Positions 1 to 5,350 of a DNA stretch of 6,615 bases are shown here, piece by piece; the stretch's first letter is position 1; the number at the start of each line of letters is the position of its first letter. Below the pieces are notes generated by a model. The model was not told the DNA's origin. It searched no databases and saw only the letters and a list, made by a program, of their open reading frames with translations. Position numbers and translations under genes: made by a program. This stretch comes from Devosia sp. (GTDB lineage: Bacteria > Pseudomonadota > Alphaproteobacteria > Rhizobiales > Devosiaceae), in NCBI GenBank assembly GCA_028290245.1, contig JAQGKG010000151.1, positions 1 to 6,615 of the forward strand, given 5' to 3'.

Positions 1-221
1 ACGCGCCATGGGGTTTTCGCCTGGGAAGCCACCCGGTACTCCAACTTTACTCTCGAACGCTTCTGCGTTCGTACGCAACACAACTGACTGATTTCCGAGG
101 AGCCCCACGCGCTCGGACGATCTGCTAATCACAGGAGATTACGTCAGCGCCGTTACCATTCCGTAATATACAAATGGAGTTGGCCGGGATGTGGACGGTA
201 AGTCACAGATGGGTGAGCATC

Positions 222-350
222 ATGAGCAAAGTAGTGCAATCGCTCCGGATCGAGGCTGGCGTGACACTGCGTGTGCGACGCTATAAGCCGAATGTCCCGC
301 AATTGCGGTCATTCCGACCCATCACAAAATCGCGAAGCATTGCCCCTTAA
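222..350 (+). CDS. Possible small basic protein, 42 residues, unknown
   Basis: This is a short reading frame with no recognised family. The product starts MSKVVQSLRIEAG and is rich in arginine and lysine, with a net positive charge, no membrane segment and no cysteines. GGGTGAG at 211-217 lies 4 bases before the ATG and could act as a ribosome binding site, slightly close. The stop codon lies inside the terminator-like hairpin at 335-365, as might be seen for a small monocistronic transcript. A second short frame (209-286, 25 codons) overlaps it, and a 12-bp palindrome sits within it, so the stretch could equally be a non-coding RNA or regulatory DNA. The absence of a convincing upstream promoter and the short length keep confidence low. 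Confidence 0.25.
   Translation: MSKVVQSLRIEAGVTLRVRRYKPNVPQLRSFRPITKSRSIAP
290..314. repeat. Imperfect 25-base palindrome with perfect 12-bp core
   Basis: The core CCGCAATTGCGG (297-308) is a perfect palindrome. It is flanked by GAATG (290-294) and CATTC (310-314), which are reverse complements offset by one base. It could be a dimeric repressor operator or an RNA hairpin. It lies 33 bases upstream of the putative clpS -35 element. No specific regulator is inferred. Confidence 0.45.
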
Positions 351-365
351 CACGGGCTGCTTTTT
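335..365 (+). terminator. Terminator-like hairpin upstream of clpS
   Basis: Arms AAGCA (335-339) and TGCTT (358-362), plus GCCC (342-345) and GGGC (354-357), form a stem broken by a two-base bulge, with an 8-base loop. TTTTT follows at 361-365. This resembles an intrinsic terminator for transcription arriving from the left. The bulge and modest GC stem make it weaker than the one after clpA. It overlaps the candidate clpS promoter, so the two may simply share sequence. Confidence 0.4.
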
Positions 366-376
366 GCCTACATAAT
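347..376 (+). promoter_or_regulatory. Candidate clpSA promoter
   Basis: TTAACA (347-352) matches the housekeeping -35 consensus TTGACA at 5 of 6 positions. CATAAT (371-376) matches TATAAT at 5 of 6, with an 18-base spacer. Transcription would begin near 383. If so, the upstream-most ATG of the clpS frame (375) cannot be used, which favours a start at 423 or later. This is seen by inspection only. Confidence 0.45.
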
Positions 377-485
377 GGTCCTCACCATGCTGCTTCGTTT
401 TCCTCACGACAGATGTCTATCCATGATTATTCCTGACCTCCTCGCTTTGACCGATGAGGCCCCATTCGCGATGTGGCTGGCGTCT

Positions 486-505
486 GGCCCCCACTCTATG
501 GGGCC
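486..505 (+). promoter_or_regulatory. Hairpin around the proposed clpS start codon
   Basis: GGCCCC (486-491) can pair with GGGGCC (500-505) around an 8-base loop. The proposed start codon, ATG 498-500, has its A and T in the loop and its G in the stem. In an mRNA starting near 383, this would partly occlude initiation, or it may be a hint that initiation occurs further upstream at 423 or 471. The complementarity is visible; any regulatory role is inference. Confidence 0.3.
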
Positions 506-845
506 CAAAGAGGATGATCCTGGTAAGGGCAACGGGGACGGCAAAGGCGGCACCGAAACCGGGACGATCACCAAGACTCGTCCCAAAACCAAGCGCCCGA
601 ATCTATATCGGGTGCTGCTTCTAAACGACGATTACACGCCGATGGAATTCGTCGTTCTGGTCCTGCAGGACGTCTTCAACAAATCGCGTGAAGAGGCCAT
701 GCAGATCATGCTGCACGTTCACCAAAAGGGGGTGGGTGAGTGCGGCGTATATCCATACGAGGTCGCCGAAACCAAGGTGACCCGCGTCATGGATACGGCA
801 CGCAAAAACCAGCATCCGCTGCAATGCGTGATGGAAAAGCAATAG
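498..845 (+). CDS. clpS: ATP-dependent Clp protease adaptor ClpS
   Basis: ClpS is the cytoplasmic adaptor that binds proteins bearing bulky hydrophobic N-terminal residues (N-degrons) and delivers them to ClpA for degradation by ClpAP. The 115-residue product has a flexible Gly/Asp-rich N-terminus (residues 1-25), then the folded domain. The binding-pocket signature NDDYTPMEF begins at N43, with D44, D45 and gatekeeper M49, and pocket H75 lies in LHVHQKG. The C-terminal VAETKV and HPLQCVMEK motifs are also conserved. The start is uncertain: the frame is open from ATG 375, with further ATGs at 423, 471 and 498. I chose 498 because it gives the usual length of alphaproteobacterial ClpS1. It has no clear Shine-Dalgarno, while 471 has GAGG at 456-459, 11 bases upstream. 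The gene is nine bases from clpA, its partner, in one operon. Confidence 0.95.
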   Translation: MGPKEDDPGKGNGDGKGGTETGTITKTRPKTKRPNLYRVLLLNDDYTPMEFVVLVLQDVFNKSREEAMQIMLHVHQKGVGECGVYPYEVAETKVTRVMDTARKNQHPLQCVMEKQ

Positions 846-848
846 GAA
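844..848 (+). promoter_or_regulatory. clpA ribosome binding site overlapping the clpS stop
   Basis: AGGAA overlaps the clpS stop codon TAG (843-845) and lies 6 bases before the clpA ATG at 855. A ribosome terminating on clpS would therefore sit over the clpA initiation signal, which suggests translational coupling of adaptor and unfoldase. Confidence 0.6.
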
Positions 849-854
849 CGTCAT

Positions 855-3194
855 ATGCCTTCATTTTCTCGCGGACTTGAAAAGGCTCTGCATCAGGCGA
901 TGAACCTGGCGCGTGAGCGTAACCATGAGTTCGCTACGCTTGAGCACCTGCTGCTGGCCCTGACCGACGACCGTGAAACGATCGCCGTGCTCACCGGCTG
1001 CGACGTAGATGTCGACGCGCTCAAGAGCGACCTTGAAGATTTCATCAATGAAGAACTGGACAGTCTCATCGTGGCCAACGGCCAGGATGCGCGGCCGACC
1101 GCTGCGTTCCAGCGCGTCATCCAGCGCGCGGTGATCCACGTCCAGTCATCCGGTCGCGAAGAGGTTACGGGTGCCAACGTGCTCGTCGCGATATTTGCGG
1201 AACGCGAAAGCCATGCTGCGTATTTCCTCGAGCAGCAGGACATGAGCCGGCTCGACGCAGTCAATTTCATCAGCCACGGCATTACCAAATCGGGTGCCAG
1301 CGAGGAACGCAAAGTGCGTGGAGCCGAGGACGGCGAAGGTAATACCGAAGGCGGAGCAGAGGCCAAGAAGAGCTCGGCGCTTGCCGATTTCTGCGTCAAC
1401 CTCAACGAGAAGGCTCGTGCAGGCAAGATCGACCCGCTGATCGGCCGCGACGCCGAACTGCGTCGCACGATCCAGATCCTGTGCCGCCGTTCAAAGAATA
1501 ACCCACTTTATGTCGGGGATGCCGGCGTGGGCAAAACGGCGATTGCCGAGGGCCTGGCACGCAAGATCATCGAGGGCGATGTTCCTGAAGTGCTCCGCGA
1601 AGCTGTGATCTATTCGCTCGACATGGGCTCACTGCTGGCCGGCACCCGCTATCGCGGCGACTTTGAGGAACGCCTCAAGGCCGTGATGAAGGAGCTCGAA
1701 AAGCTGCCGAACTCGGTGTTGTTCATCGACGAGATCCACACCATGATCGGTGCTGGCGCTACCTCCGGTGGTGCGCTCGATGCGTCGAACCTGCTGAAGC
1801 CCGCTCTGGCTTCAGGCGCGATCCGTTGCATCGGCTCGACCACCTACAAGGAATATCGCCAGTTCTTCGAGAAGGATCGGGCGCTGGTGCGTCGCTTCCA
1901 GAAGATCGACGTCAACGAACCTTCGGTTCCTGATGCGATCGAGATCGTGAAGGGTCTGCGTCCTTATTTCGAAGAGTTCCACAAGGTGAAATACACCGAC
2001 GACGCCCTCAAGGCGGCCGTGGAACTGAGCGCGCGGTATATCAACGACCGCAAGCTGCCCGACAAGGCGATCGACGTGCTTGACGAGACCGGCGCCAGCC
2101 AGATGCTGCTGACGGCGGACAAGCGCAAGAAGATCATCGACGTCGAGGATATCGAGGCGACGATTGCCACTATCGCGCGGATTCCGCCAAAGTCGGTGTC
2201 CAAGTCCGATGCCGAACTGCTGTCTAGCCTCGAGACGAGCCTGAAGACAGTGGTGTTTGGCCAAGATGCCGCTATCACGGCGCTGTCGTCGGCCATTAAG
2301 CTGGCGCGTGCCGGCCTGCGTGAACCGGAGAAGCCAATCGGCTCCTATCTGTTCACCGGCCCGACTGGCGTCGGCAAGACGGAGGCCGCAAAGCAGTTGG
2401 CTGATACGCTTGGCGTCGAGCTGAAGCGCTTCGACATGTCCGAATATATGGAGCGTCACACCGTGTCGCGCCTGATCGGTGCACCTCCCGGCTATGTCGG
2501 CTTCGACCAGGGCGGGTTGCTGACCGATGCGGTTGATCAAAATCCGCATTGCGTCGTTTTGCTCGACGAAATCGAGAAGGCCCATCCAGATCTCTACAAC
2601 ATCCTGTTGCAGGTGATGGACCATGGCAAGCTGACTGACCACACCGGCAAGTCGGTGGACTTCCGCAACGTCATCCTGATCATGACCTCCAATGCCGGGG
2701 CCATGGACTTGCAGAAGAGCCCGATCGGGTTCGGCCGCAAGCGCGAGCAGGGCGACGACGAAGAGGCGATCAACCGTCTGTTCACGCCGGAATTCCGCAA
2801 CCGTCTCGATGCGATCATCTCGTTTGCTCCACTGCCGCGCGAAGTCGTGCGTCGCGTGGTCGAGAAGTTCGTGCTGCAGCTTGAGGGCCAATTGGCCGAG
2901 CGTGGCGTGACTATCAATCTGACGCAGGAAGCGGCCGATTGGATCGCCGAGCGTGGCTATGACGAGCGCATGGGTGCCCGCCCACTCGGCCGGGTAATCC
3001 AGGAGCACATCAAAAAGCCACTGGCCGATCAATTGCTATTCGGTGAGCTGGTCAATGGCGGGACGGTCACCGTGGCAGTTGTTGGCGAAGGTCAGGATGC
3101 CAAGCTAGAGCTGATCGCGGTACCGCCGCGCCCAGCCAAGCCAAAGTCGCTGCCGCGGCCCAAGAAGCCAAAGGCTACCGCCGACAAGAGCTGA
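855..3194 (+). CDS. clpA: ATP-dependent Clp protease ATP-binding subunit ClpA
   Basis: ClpA is the hexameric AAA+ unfoldase that threads substrates into the ClpP peptidase in the cytoplasm. At 779 residues the gene is full length. An N-terminal Clp_N repeat domain (about 1-145), where ClpS docks, is followed by a charged Gly/Glu-rich linker (about 150-172). The first ATPase module has Walker A GDAGVGKT (221-228), Walker B VLFIDE (288-293) and arginine-finger candidates R346/R347. The second has Walker A GPTGVGKT (502-509), Walker B VVLLDE (567-572), sensor-1 TSN (611-613) and sensor-2 GARPL (707-711). IGF at 624-626 is the ClpP-docking tripeptide, IGL in E. coli ClpA. The lack of a coiled-coil M-domain between the modules and the presence of IGF rule out ClpB. 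A Pro/Lys-rich tail (about 757-779) extends past the conserved core. The gene is probably cotranscribed with clpS and ends before a strong terminator. Confidence 0.98.
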   Translation: MPSFSRGLEKALHQAMNLARERNHEFATLEHLLLALTDDRETIAVLTGCDVDVDALKSDLEDFINEELDSLIVANGQDARPTAAFQRVIQRAVIHVQSSGREEVTGANVLVAIFAERESHAAYFLEQQDMSRLDAVNFISHGITKSGASEERKVRGAEDGEGNTEGGAEAKKSSALADFCVNLNEKARAGKIDPLIGRDAELRRTIQILCRRSKNNPLYVGDAGVGKTAIAEGLARKIIEGDVPEVLREAVIYSLDMGSLLAGTRYRGDFEERLKAVMKELEKLPNSVLFIDEIHTMIGAGATSGGALDASNLLKPALASGAIRCIGSTTYKEYRQFFEKDRALVRRFQKIDVNEPSVPDAIEIVKGLRPYFEEFHKVKYTDDALKAAVELSARYINDRKLPDKAIDVLDETGASQMLLTADKRKKIIDVEDIEATIATIARIPPKSVSKSDAELLSSLETSLKTVVFGQDAAITALSSAIKLARAGLREPEKPIGSYLFTGPTGVGKTEAAKQLADTLGVELKRFDMSEYMERHTVSRLIGAPPGYVGFDQGGLLTDAVDQNPHCVVLLDEIEKAHPDLYNILLQVMDHGKLTDHTGKSVDFRNVILIMTSNAGAMDLQKSPIGFGRKREQGDDEEAINRLFTPEFRNRLDAIISFAPLPREVVRRVVEKFVLQLEGQLAERGVTINLTQEAADWIAERGYDERMGARPLGRVIQEHIKKPLADQLLFGELVNGGTVTVAVVGEGQDAKLELIAVPPRPAKPKSLPRPKKPKATADKS

Positions 3195-3207
3195 TCGAGC
3201 CGATCAG
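3191..3207 (+). repeat. Short inverted repeat over the clpA stop codon
   Basis: CTGATCG (3191-3197) and CGATCAG (3201-3207) are perfect reverse complements around the 3-base loop AGC. The TGA stop of clpA (3192-3194) is inside the left arm. It stands 11 bases before the main terminator hairpin, giving two stem-loops in tandem at the operon's 3' end. Confidence 0.5.
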
Positions 3208-3218
3208 GTGCGTTTTGA

Positions 3219-3254
3219 AGAGAGCCGGGAGCAATCCCGGCTCTCTCGCTTTTT
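3219..3254 (+). terminator. Intrinsic terminator of the clpSA operon
   Basis: A perfect 12-bp GC-rich stem, arms 3219-3230 and 3235-3246 (core AGAGCCGGGA), is capped by a GCAA tetraloop of the stable GNRA type. After three bases it is followed by TTTTT (3250-3254). This is a textbook Rho-independent terminator and separates clpSA from the dehydrogenase gene downstream. Confidence 0.92.
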
Positions 3255-3314
3255 GGGGATGGCGCAGGCTAAGCTCGGGCAAGCGGCCGTGTGAGCTGCG
3301 TAGTAGGAGGCAAA

Positions 3315-4319
3315 ATGCGCGCTGTTCGTCTTGAGGCCTTCGGATCATTGGTGATGCGCGAGGTGCCGACGCCTTCGGCTGGCCCGGGCGAGATCTTGGT
3401 GCGTGTGCTGGCGGCCGGCATTTGCGGCTCGGACCGGCACATGTTCAAGGGCGAATATCCCACCGGCCGTCCGGTAACGCTGGGGCACGAGTTCTGCGGC
3501 TTGGTCGACGCGGTTGGTGAAGGCGTGGCCGGTTTTGTGGGTGGCGAACTGGTTACCGTCGATCCCAATATCGCCTGTGGCGCCTGCCGGGCCTGCCATG
3601 AGGGGCGGCCAAATCTCTGCGATAACCTGCTGGCCATCGGCGTGTTCCGCGACGGTGGCTTTGCCGAACTGGTCGCTGTCCCGGCATTGCAGGCCCACAA
3701 GCTGCCAGCGGGGCTTGATCCTGTGCATGGCGCGTTTTGCGAGCCTTTGGCCTGTTGCCTGCATGCGCTTGATGTCGCACGGATCGTGCCGGGCAGCAGT
3801 GTCGCCATTCTCGGAGGCGGCGTCATCGGCCTGCTCATGGTGCAACTGGCGCGACTGGCCGGCGCAAGTGAAGTGGTGCTAGTGACGCGGCAGGCGTCAC
3901 GCCGGGCACTAGCGCTCGAACTGGGTGCCACGGTGGCCATCGATCCGGCGGCTGGCGATGTCATCGCCAATGTTCGTCGCGGCACTGGTGTCGATGTGGT
4001 GGTGGAATGTGCGGGCGTGCCCGAAACCCTGCAGCAGGGGCTGGCCATGCTGCGCAAGGGTGGGACGCTGGTGTTGTTCGGTGTCACTCCGCAGGGCGTG
4101 CAGGTGCCGATCAGCCCATTCGATCTGCTGGTCAACGAGATCCGGCTCGAAGCGGCCTATCTCAATCCGCACACACACGCCCGTGCAGCGGCCATTGTGG
4201 CCAGTGGCGTGTTGGAACTTGACCGGCTAGTCACGCACAGCGTCGGTCTTGAGGACGTCGTAGGCATTGTCGGCGCAGCGCCCCAGCCCGGCGAGATCAA
4301 GGTGATCGTGCGGCCTTAG
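3315..4319 (+). CDS. Zinc-dependent medium-chain alcohol/polyol dehydrogenase
   Basis: This is a cytoplasmic MDR-family oxidoreductase, likely to interconvert an alcohol or polyol and its carbonyl using NAD(P); the substrate cannot be read from sequence. The 334 residues comprise a GroES-like catalytic domain (about 1-150) and a Rossmann domain (about 155-290). Likely catalytic zinc ligands are C37 (GICGSD), H58-E59 (LGHEF) and E143 (FCEPLACC). Structural zinc ligands are C88, C91, C94 and C102. The nucleotide-binding motif is GGGVIG (167-172). The sorbitol/threonine dehydrogenase subgroup fits best. At the end of the second Rossmann strand there is T191-R192 rather than the usual Asp, hinting at NADP(H). 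ATG 3315 is preferred over the in-frame GTG 3291 because AGGAGG (3305-3310) lies 4 bases upstream. No convincing promoter is visible after the clpA terminator. Confidence 0.92.
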   Translation: MRAVRLEAFGSLVMREVPTPSAGPGEILVRVLAAGICGSDRHMFKGEYPTGRPVTLGHEFCGLVDAVGEGVAGFVGGELVTVDPNIACGACRACHEGRPNLCDNLLAIGVFRDGGFAELVAVPALQAHKLPAGLDPVHGAFCEPLACCLHALDVARIVPGSSVAILGGGVIGLLMVQLARLAGASEVVLVTRQASRRALALELGATVAIDPAAGDVIANVRRGTGVDVVVECAGVPETLQQGLAMLRKGGTLVLFGVTPQGVQVPISPFDLLVNEIRLEAAYLNPHTHARAAAIVASGVLELDRLVTHSVGLEDVVGIVGAAPQPGEIKVIVRP

Positions 4320-4333
4320 CCCAGGACGGCATG

Positions 4334-4350
4334 GTGAACCTCCGGTTCGC
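4334..4350. terminator. Weak hairpin between convergent genes
   Basis: GAACC (4336-4340) and GGTTC (4344-4348) pair around TCC. The stem is extended by a T-G wobble and a G-C pair to 4334-4350. It sits in the 42-base gap between the convergent dehydrogenase and DUF1275 genes and might end transcription from both sides. There is no T tract on either strand, so this is tentative. Confidence 0.25.
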
Positions 4351-4361
4351 TTGCCAGTGCC

Positions 4362-5015
4362 TCAGGCGACTATTGTTCCGGGACGCCGCAGGATGAAGGC
4401 AATCAGGAAGCCGAGATAAATGGCTGCCGGCAGTAGCAGGGCATAAATGCCGAGCTGGCTATAGCCGAGGGCGCCGACCACTGCCCCGAGCAACAATGAA
4501 ATCCAGACCAGCAGGTGCTGGGCCCATCGCCAGCGCGGCGCCGATCCCAGCAAGGCTTCTGCCAAATCCCGTCCAGCGAGGAACAGTGTGCCGGTGACGA
4601 ACGTGGTCCCAAGCCGGACCGAACCCGCCGATGGCAAAATGGTATTCTGCGCTCCGGCTCCAGCGGCAAGCGCCAGCATGGCCTGCGACGGCATGAAGCC
4701 AGCCAGCGACAAACTTAGCGCCGTCACGAGGCTGGCCAATACCAATGCCGTGACCGCAGCCGATCCCCAACGCCGACCTGCGGCAGACGCAACCAGCGAT
4801 CCCGCGACGCTGCCGATGAAGAACAGTACGACCAAGCCCGCGGTAACCGCCACGACCGGCCACAGGCCTTGCGCCAGAGCATCGCCGAGTTGGGTGGTAT
4901 TGCCGCTCATGAAAGAGGTGTAGTGACCACCAAGCTCGATGAAACCCACCACATCGGCGCAGCCCGCCGCCGCGGTCAGAAGCAGTCCAAGGCTAAGCTG
5001 TGGAGTCGGTGTCAT
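4362..5015 (-). CDS. DUF1275 (YoaK-type) integral membrane protein
   Basis: The product is an inner-membrane protein of the DUF1275/YoaK family; its function is not established. It has 217 residues, the usual size, with about six hydrophobic helices (roughly 8-26, 52-78, 85-106, 108-126, 164-183, 186-208). Family signatures are clear: GFIELGGHYTSFMSGNTTQLG-like sequence at 24-44 near the end of helix 1, GAQNTILP at 121-128, and GTTFVTGTL at 136-144. The ATG at 5015 is the only reasonable start, with no in-frame ATG or GTG in the preceding 25 or so codons, but no Shine-Dalgarno is evident, so translation may be weak or leaderless. The gene is transcribed away from the small ORF and dnaE and converges on the dehydrogenase. 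A transport role is often supposed for this family but cannot be read here. Confidence 0.9.
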   Translation of the reverse strand: MTPTPQLSLGLLLTAAAGCADVVGFIELGGHYTSFMSGNTTQLGDALAQGLWPVVAVTAGLVVLFFIGSVAGSLVASAAGRRWGSAAVTALVLASLVTALSLSLAGFMPSQAMLALAAGAGAQNTILPSAGSVRLGTTFVTGTLFLAGRDLAEALLGSAPRWRWAQHLLVWISLLLGAVVGALGYSQLGIYALLLPAAIYLGFLIAFILRRPGTIVA

Positions 5016-5183
5016 GGCGCAAGCTTGGGCGGTCGGCGCCTCCGATGCAAGCGCAACGCCTTGGCAATCTTTCCTAACACTTCGCTAACCAATTGACGGC
5101 AATCCCCGCTGTTCACGATGCTCACACTAGACAGGAACAAAAGATGAACTTATAAGAACATTATAGCAACACGGGAGATGCAG
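5016..5183. other. Divergent intergenic region
   Basis: This lies between the 5' end of the minus-strand DUF1275 gene and the plus-strand small ORF. It should hold the promoters for both directions. A plus-strand candidate is listed separately. I could not make out a convincing minus-strand promoter. A TTGACG at 5093-5098 on the plus strand has no matching -10 at normal spacing. Confidence 0.5.
5128..5156 (+). promoter_or_regulatory. Candidate promoter for the 32-residue ORF (and possibly dnaE)
   Basis: TAGACA (5128-5133) matches TTGACA at 5 of 6 positions. TATAAG (5151-5156) matches TATAAT at 5 of 6, with an ideal 17-base spacer. The start would fall near 5163, about 20 bases before the small ORF. 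With no clear terminator between the small ORF and dnaE, the same transcript could continue into dnaE. Confidence 0.55.
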
Positions 5184-5282
5184 ATGCTCACTTTCATCAA
5201 GGACTTCGCCGCATTCGTTACGCTGGGCGCCTTCACCATCGGCTCATTGACCTGGATGGATATGCTGGCCCGACTCGTGTGA
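5184..5282 (+). CDS. Small hydrophobic single-pass membrane protein, 32 residues
   Basis: I do not recognise a named family. The peptide begins MLTFIKDFAAFVTLGAF and carries one hydrophobic stretch (about residues 8-25) with small residues G15 and G20. K6 and D7 lie before it, and W24, D26 and R30 after it, as expected of a single membrane helix. GGGAG (5173-5177) lies 6 bases before the ATG at 5184; an in-frame ATG at 5178 abuts that site and is less likely. A good promoter candidate lies just upstream. The stop is 68 bases before dnaE on the same strand. Promoter, ribosome binding site and composition together suggest a genuine gene. It could instead be a leader peptide for dnaE. The function is unknown. 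Confidence 0.55.
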   Translation: MLTFIKDFAAFVTLGAFTIGSLTWMDMLARLV

Positions 5283-5291
5283 CCATCCGCC

Positions 5292-5325
5292 CTGTGGATA
5301 GCGTCCACGGTGATTGAGGATCACC
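5292..5325 (+). promoter_or_regulatory. Overlapping hairpins and DnaA-box-like site in the dnaE leader
   Basis: GTGGA/TCCAC (5294-5298 and 5304-5308), extended outward to 5292-5310, and GGTGAT/ATCACC (5309-5314 and 5320-5325) are two stem-loops sharing bases 5309-5310, so their full forms compete. TGTGGATAG (5293-5301) differs at one position from the DnaA box in reverse orientation (TGTGGATAA). There is no T tract, so this is not an evident terminator. Any regulatory role is inference. Confidence 0.3.
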
Positions 5326-5338
5326 CGGCGCAGATGGT

Positions 5339-5344
5339 AAGAGG
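5339..5344 (+). promoter_or_regulatory. dnaE ribosome binding site
   Basis: AAGAGG ends 6 bases before the ATG at 5351. Standard spacing and the start of the conserved PHP sequence within the first residues support this start for dnaE. Confidence 0.7.
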
Positions 5345-5350
5345 TCCAGC

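Larger units (their letters stand above)
1..374. other. Left-edge region without an identifiable gene
   Basis: No protein family is recognisable here. All three plus frames are open at the left edge and close at 87, 91 and 128, so a short 3' end of an upstream gene could be present, but none of the three peptides is recognisable. One minus frame is also open from a GTG at 132 to the edge (44 codons) without a ribosome binding site. Visible structure includes a perfect 7-bp stem with a TTCT loop (54-71), a 6-bp stem TCCGAG/CTCGGA with a 12-base loop (94-117), and ATTACG/CGTAAT arms near 138-167. A possible small ORF, a palindrome, a terminator-like hairpin and a promoter towards the right end are listed separately. 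Confidence 0.5.

Noticed and set aside
1..132. Minus-strand 44-codon frame from GTG 132 as the start of a leftward gene
   Set aside because: No ribosome binding site precedes the GTG and the peptide is not recognisable; too little sequence to support a call.
446..466. Heat-shock (sigma-32-like) promoter, TTTGAC with CCCCATT
   Set aside because: The spacing between the two elements is about 8 bases, well below the 13-17 needed; probably chance.
1812..3032. 406-codon open frame on the minus strand opposite clpA
   Set aside because: It lies wholly antisense to the well-conserved clpA gene; long antisense frames arise from the GC-rich codon pattern. The product is His/Gln/Arg-rich with no recognisable domain and no sensible start context.
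3291..3314. Upstream GTG start for the dehydrogenase
   Set aside because: The eight extra residues have no family counterpart and would place the AGGAGG ribosome binding site inside the coding sequence; ATG 3315 fits better.
3269..4135. 288-codon minus-strand frame opposite the dehydrogenase
   Set aside because: Its product is a Ser/Thr/Pro/Ala-rich shadow translation of a gene with clear zinc and Rossmann motifs on the other strand.
4588..4923. Plus-strand frame of 111 codons within the DUF1275 locus
   Set aside because: The minus-strand reading has all the DUF1275 motifs and membrane helices; the plus frame has low-complexity Ala/Thr/Pro composition.
5093..5122. TTGACG as a -35 element for the small ORF
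   Set aside because: No acceptable -10 element lies 16-18 bases downstream; the TAGACA/TATAAG pair at 5128-5156 is far better.
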